From Klebsormidium nitens (Eukaryota > Streptophyta > Klebsormidiophyceae > Klebsormidiales > Klebsormidiaceae), in contig DF237357.1 in the NCBI GenBank assembly GCA_000708835.1, forward strand, positions 1 through 64,000: 64,000 nucleotides of DNA, written 5' to 3'. A program made the position numbers and the translations under genes. Under the pieces are notes generated by a model, which was not told where the DNA came from, did not search any database, and saw nothing but the letters and a program-made list of their open reading frames with translations. Of this stretch, positions 59,501-64,000 are shown in pieces (within the stretch, counting starts at the first letter, position 1; every line of letters begins with the position of its first letter).

Positions 59501-62500
59501 TCTGATTGGGCTTTAGGTTCACGTTCATCTTAGTACTCGCACTGATTGCTATTTTGTGAGCTCGCCTCTTAGGCAATTCACATTTTAGGATCAACCATGA
59601 TTGCTCCAAGTTCGTCAGATTCTCCACCAAAGAACTTTTCGTCATAACAGTGCTCGAATGTTTCTTCACACTTGAGCAAACTGTCATCATACTACCGTTT
59701 CTGAGTGCCGGTAACGCAAATCAACCCCAAGGTCAACTGCGGGTTAATGCTATGGCCGTCAATTCGCTCGACATTGTGTCCGACCGCGCCACCGTAACAC
59801 TCGTTAAGGAACTTACCCTCTTGTAGCACCCGGCAATTCCCGAAATTTAAGCTCCGCATATCCTCACCAAGAGTCTTCTGAAAACGTTTTTCAGCAGAAA
59901 CGAGGCTGTTGAATCCACCAAAATAAGAACCTGAGTTAACCTTCCTATGCAGGTTAACGCGGTCGCCGTCAACCTGCTCGAGTTTGTCTCTGACTATGGC
60001 AACTCCTCCGCTCCAGTCCCCGCCGCAGTGGTCTGCTGCGTTCCCAAAATCATCAGCGGCGACGCGGGCTCCCCCGACGAGCCCTTCTTCATCACCCCTG
60101 AAGAAATCAAGGACACCATTGTTAGGTACGGATCCGGTGCTAGCCATTCCGGTATTGGTTTCAGTTCCGGCCCTTGTCGTTCAGAGCCGGCCACTTGTTG
60201 GAGAAACTGCAGGGCAAGTGAACGGAGTTTGCAAGTGGTTTTCTTCCTTAAACAAGCTCTTAATCGCCACAAAATTCCAGGATAGCTCCCAATGAGACTT
60301 TTTTATCCGTGGCCTTCTGAAGTCGGTCGGATAATCAACCTTTTCGACATCCAACTTTGACTGCCGCTTCACTATTATGCTTGCATTGATGATTGAGCAC
60401 TTGCCCGTACGCGTATTCAAGTTCCGCAACCCTTCGTTCATTGCAGCGGGTTAGCGGAACCCATCGAGGGGGAACCCGATCTGGACGTGCCTAAGAGCCT
60501 GATCCCAATAGATGAGTTGGAAGAGAAGATCAGGACACGGCAGCCAGCGTTTGTGAAACTGGAAGGAGCGGAAAAGGAGGGGCTTACAGCGTACAGGACA
60601 TACGACGAGGGGACGGGGGTCGTGCAGCGGCGGCTATCGAATGGGATTCGGATCAATTATAAGGTGAGGAAACATAAGGGGAAAAGGTTGGTTACGTAGA
60701 TGTTAGAGCGTCTTCGCTGGTAGTGTGAATATTTCAACGACGCTATTTTCATCTTCTAGCTGTCTCTAGATGGCGATGATTCGATTGAACACGAAAAGAT
60801 CTTCCAACCAGAATGCGATTGACTGACTGACTGCTTCGTAAAACCCTAACGCCGCTTCTCGGCAAAGCTGAAGTTCGATTATCCCCATCATGTTCCGCCT
60901 TTCTACGCGGATCATTTGCTATCCATTCTGAGTCTATCCATTCTGAGTTCGGTGCTTGACGACGAGGAAGACAATCACTGGCGAAAGTTGCGTCAAGCCT
61001 CTCAGAACTGGAAAAAGCTGGCATATCAAAAACGCGCGTTTAGACTACGAAGGAGTGAGAGCCCCATCTTAATACGATTGCCGTGCTCCTGTCCGCAGAT
61101 GACACAGAACGAGGCACGGGGAGGAGTGATGCGATTGGTCGCGCCAGGCGGCCGTGCTAGGGAGACGCAGAACGCGAGCGCGGCAGTAGCCATTGGAACG
61201 AGGACGCTCTCCGAGGCGGGCTCCGTGGGGAAATGGTCCAGAGAACAGGTGCGGGAATTGCTCGGGACTTTTTGCTCGGGACTTTTTCCTCGTTTGTCAA
61301 AATCGTTTCGTCTCTACATGAAAATGTTAGGGTTGCATCCGACTTTTGCAGTCGGTTTTCAGGTGGAAGGCCCAAGTTTGCATACTTCAGGGCCCTGAGA
61401 TACATAGCGAAACGGAAAAGAAGCGGAGGCAGATGATCTGTTCCGTCTGTGTTAGATAGGTTGCCCACGCACACCAGTCTTCAACTGAAGGTTGTCCCGA
61501 TACACATATCTCAAGGTAGGATACGACTTTCCAGTCAGTTTTTGCGAAGAAGGGCCAAGCTTGCAAACTCAGCGTTTTACGAGATATCAACGACGAAGTG
61601 GAGCCGAGACACTTGGACCACCTCGGCCGACTTCGGAATGTGTTTATTAAAGAAAACAACTCCACTTACGCACGAGGTCGAAGTGGGTTAAGCTTGGGAC
61701 GTGCAAACTCCGGCTTTCAAGGCCTCAAAGCAAAGGGAGAATACAGATTGTAAGGCCGAGCCAGACAGAATGTTTGGCAGTCATTATCAGAATAATGCCA
61801 AGCCCGAGGCGTCTCCCAATTGAGGCAACATAAAAGGTTAAAACCAAGTAAACGACCGGAACAAACAGTCGAATCAAGACACGTCCTAACATGAAACTTT
61901 GAATTTGTTTCAGGTTGAGCTGTTTTGCGTGGGCAACCTGATCAACTGCATCCTGGAGACCGACGAAGAGTTCATCTGCCTCGACTTCCACTTCGTGATG
62001 CGCGACAACGGCATGGAGGCCGCGTTCCAGCTGATGCACATGGTTCTCGAGGAGCCGGTGTGGCGGGACGACGCGCTCGACCGCGCCAAGCAAATGTACC
62101 TTTCGTACTACCGGTCCATGCCCAAGGTACGAACCGCTCTTCTTAGTAATCTCGAGGATTTTGTTAGATTTCTTGCTGCCGCTTTTTCCGTCTCGTGGCC
62201 ACTGCCGAAAATGGTAATGCTTGATTCTGCCAAGCAGATATTTCTGTCGTGTTACCACTGCATGCCCAGAATACGAACCGCTCTTTACGTTCTGGATTCA
62301 TCCGATATGAATTTAGGTTTTTAAGAAGCGTAGCCTAGAGGTACCTTCGCTAGTTTTTCGGAACCTTGACACATTACTGCTGGGTGCGAGCCGCTCTTCA
62401 CTTTTTTGGAAGCCACTTTTCGTTTTTTGCGTCTCATAGCCCAGACTTTTCTCTGCGAGTGTTTCAGAAAAGTGAAGAACAGCCGCTCCATGCCCAAGGC

Positions 62501-63923
62501 ATGAGACGTCCGTCATAAATTGAGCTTTGCCCATGTTTCTTGCTGCCTTTGTCTCGGACTGTTGCTCGACGCCCGAAGCTGATAAAGCTTTGCTTAAGTT
62601 TCTTGCTGTCATTCTTGAACGACCTGTATTTTTCCGTACAATTTTCGTACAGCGCTCGCCGATTCTTGGATTTGATCTGCGTATTGTGATCGCTTCAGCG
62701 CTTGTTCGTTTATCCTGCCCGATGTACTTCCGTATCGTTGCAATCATTGTCCTTCCCGACAACCTTTTCCTCTGACGAGCTGAGTTCACGTTGACCACGA
62801 CTAGAGCGTCGTTATTTTAGACGTCTTCACATCACTGTCTACGAAAGCATTCCTTGATTCAACAGCTTGATATAACGTTCCGGAATCGATGATTGACCGT
62901 TCTGCATCCTTCTTTTGCCAGTCCTTGGAAAGGGCGACGGCGCACACTCTGATGAAGAGCATGTTCAAGGGGGACGCGCGCTTCATGGAGCCGACGCCGG
63001 ACGCAATCGCCAAGCTGGACCTAGAAACCGTCAGCAAGGCCGTGTTCGACCAGCTCAAGACCGGGGATATGGAGGTGAGCGATCAGAGCGCATGAGATTA
63101 TAAGCTCAGAAAGTGATTGTTTTGGCACAGATAGTTGCGGGCTTGCAATAGTGCGGTTAGAGCAGTGTACCAGCGAGGTTTTAACAGTAGGTGTTCTCCG
63201 GTCAGCAAGGCAGCCTTCAACCAGCTGAGACGGATGGCTGCTTCGAAACTGCGCGAACGACTCAAAACTCGTTTTCGACTTTACCTCGTGGTTAGTGAAG
63301 GGCGTTCCTCACCGAACCCTTGGGCGAAGACCTCGTGAAAAAGTTTTTCTATGCTTTTTCGTGGAACTTCCTGGTGCTTTCAACTCGAAATTACAAAGAG
63401 ACCCTTTCAGATCTCATATTGTAGAGAGTTTTAACTCGACCCGCACAGTGGAAAAGGGCAGGCGGTTGACACCTTTGCGACTGGGAGACGCGTCCTCTTT
63501 TCAGATGAGGGGAACTGGGGTCTAGGGTCTGCTTAAATCCTGTCTCAAGTCCAAGCCGACTAAGAAAATAGCAGAACGGCTTGAAAGAGGAGCTGCCGTG
63601 CTGCCAAGTCCCTGTCCTCCGGGCAGCCACTCCTTCTCGGTCGGTTGTTGCACGATCTTGCCAATCATGGACTGCTCGTCAGCAACTTGGGGTCTAACAT
63701 CGGACTGAAACACCAAAAGACAGTTGCCCTGATAGTCTTACCGCTTTCTCCCTTTCAGGTGTCGGTTGTAGGTGACTTCACGGAGGAGGAACTAGAGCGG
63801 TGTCTGCTGACGTATTTGGGCACGCTTCCGGCCAAGCCGGCAACGACGCCTGAGGAGCTTAAGACGCTGGAGGTTCCGTTCCAAGTCGTAACATCCTTCG
63901 ATGCGTCACGGCGGAATCAAAAG
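53525..63923 (+). CDS. SPP: Chloroplast stromal processing peptidase (M16 zinc metallopeptidase), 3' end beyond window
   Basis: Fourteen exons seen, 1062 codons: 53525-54028, 54770-54897, 55083-55329, 55844-55951, 56635-57300, 58036-58137, 58343-58477, 58683-58907, 59953-60125, 60447-60663, 61099-61248, 61914-62126, 62922-63074, 63759-63923, ending at a donor. The ATG is the first after an in-frame TGA. Residues 1-168 are basic and Ser/Arg-rich, fitting a transit peptide. The inverted zinc motif HxxEH is HLIEH in DHEQGVAHLIEHVTFLGSKK, followed by LLGTGARSNAY-type TGARSNAYTDFHHTVFH and the downstream Glu in SELQMMNT. SPP removes transit peptides from imported preproteins in the stroma. Later blocks (RRLKEFGVTQGELTRYL, FIMESDALGHSIMDQQQGHE, VELFCVGNLINCILETDEEF, SVVGDFTEEELERC) align with plant SPP, about 1265 residues in Arabidopsis, so some 200 residues lie off the edge. 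Confidence 0.95.
59005..59475 (+). repeat. Decayed copies of SPP exon 8 3' end, ~136-bp spacing
   Basis: The exon end GTGACGCTGGAAGACGTGAG at 58893 recurs as GTAACGCTGGAAGACGTGAG (59030), GTGACGCTAGAAGACGTGGG (59168) and GTGACGCTGGAAAACGTGAG (59440). A weaker GTGACGGTTGAGATCGTGAC lies at about 59295. Offsets are 137, 138, about 127 and about 145 bp. The 59030 and 59168 copies keep CGCTGACAGT-type upstream sequence; the donor GT is retained in most. Confidence 0.95.
59735..59795 (+). repeat. Decayed copy of SPP exon 9 5' end
   Basis: GGGTTAATGCTATGGCCGTC followed by AATTCGCTCGACATTGTGTC matches the true exon start AGGTTAACGCGGTCGCCGTC, AACCTGCTCGAGTTTGTCTC 210 bp downstream. The acceptor AG has become GG. 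Confidence 0.85.
61320..61620 (+). repeat. Duplicated intronic segment (SPP intron 11)
   Basis: Two segments about 165-175 bp apart share CCGACTTTTGCAGTCGGTTT / ACGACTTTTCCAGTCAGTTT, GAAGGCCCAAGTTTGCATAC / AGGGCCAAGCTTGCAAACTC and GAGATA.A. It contains no exon sequence I can match, unlike the other arrays. Confidence 0.6.
62200..62520 (+). repeat. Decayed copies of SPP exon 12 3' end
   Basis: GCCAAGCAGATATTTCTGTC, GTGTTACCACTGCATGCCCA and AATACGAACCGCTCTT (62229 on) copy the true exon end and donor flank GCCAAGCAAATGTACC, CATGCCCAAGGTACGAACCGCTCTT 144 bp upstream. A shorter third remnant, CCGCTCCATGCCCAAGGCAT, lies at about 62482. Confidence 0.9.
63190..63240 (+). repeat. Decayed copy of SPP exon 13 3' end
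   Basis: GTCAGCAAGGCAGCCTTCAA, CCAGCTGAGACGGATGG repeats the true exon's GTCAGCAAGGCCGTGTTCGA, CCAGCTCAAGACCGGGGATATGG from 171 bp upstream. Confidence 0.9.
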
Positions 63924-64000
63924 GTGAGGGGCGACGCCATTTTCTTGAAAAGTCCTTCTTTCTGGACTTTTTTGGAAGTTATTAGGAGCATGACGAGTAC

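Noticed and set aside
1-64000. CRISPR arrays, bacterial operons, rRNA or tRNA genes
   Set aside because: The intron-rich plant genes exclude a prokaryotic reading. The tandem repeats seen are exon relics or minisatellites, and no convincing tRNA or rRNA signature was noticed by eye.

Overview
This is nuclear DNA from a streptophyte (green plant lineage; charophyte-alga or bryophyte grade is my inference). The genes are rich in spliceosomal introns of about 0.1 to 2 kb, with GT/AG borders and one GC donor. They encode a plant-type protein set: a stromal processing peptidase, an AHK1-type hybrid histidine kinase, a GT61 glycosyltransferase, a PAP28/29-type purple acid phosphatase, a PhoD-like phosphatase, the Bud23/RID2 18S rRNA methyltransferase, and a two-RRM protein whose RRMs resemble chloroplast ribonucleoproteins. 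No species can be fixed from the sequence. All exon models were built by hand from conserved protein sequence plus splice sites, and every junction keeps the reading frame.

Layout: 766-3844 (-) two-RRM protein; 5268-11134 (+) Bud23; 12496-22175 (-) secreted PhoD-like phosphatase; 24800-30856 (+) secreted purple acid phosphatase; 32386-35832 (-) GT61 glycosyltransferase; 36442-36849 (+) a possible 49-residue protein; 37033-50705 (-) AHK1-like osmosensor kinase; 53525-63923 (+) stromal processing peptidase, running off the right edge. Three gene pairs are divergent: RRM protein/Bud23, PhoD/PAP and HK1/SPP. PhoD and PAP are both predicted secreted phosphatases sharing a 2.6 kb upstream region, which suggests a shared role in phosphate scavenging. 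That region holds a MITE-like element with a perfect 9-bp target duplication and one P1BS-type motif.

The most unusual signal is in the introns. In at least five genes (Bud23, PhoD, PAP, HK1, SPP) many exons are accompanied, in the adjacent intron and in the same orientation, by one to four decayed partial copies of themselves. The copies usually span an exon edge and its splice site. They lie in tandem at spacings of roughly 80-210 bp, most often 130-170 bp; several arrays sit very close to 136 bp. Most copies carry frameshifts or stops, so they look like relics of repeated small tandem duplications that enlarged introns. A few (for example upstream of PAP exon 8) still keep intact acceptors and could act as decoy or poison exons.
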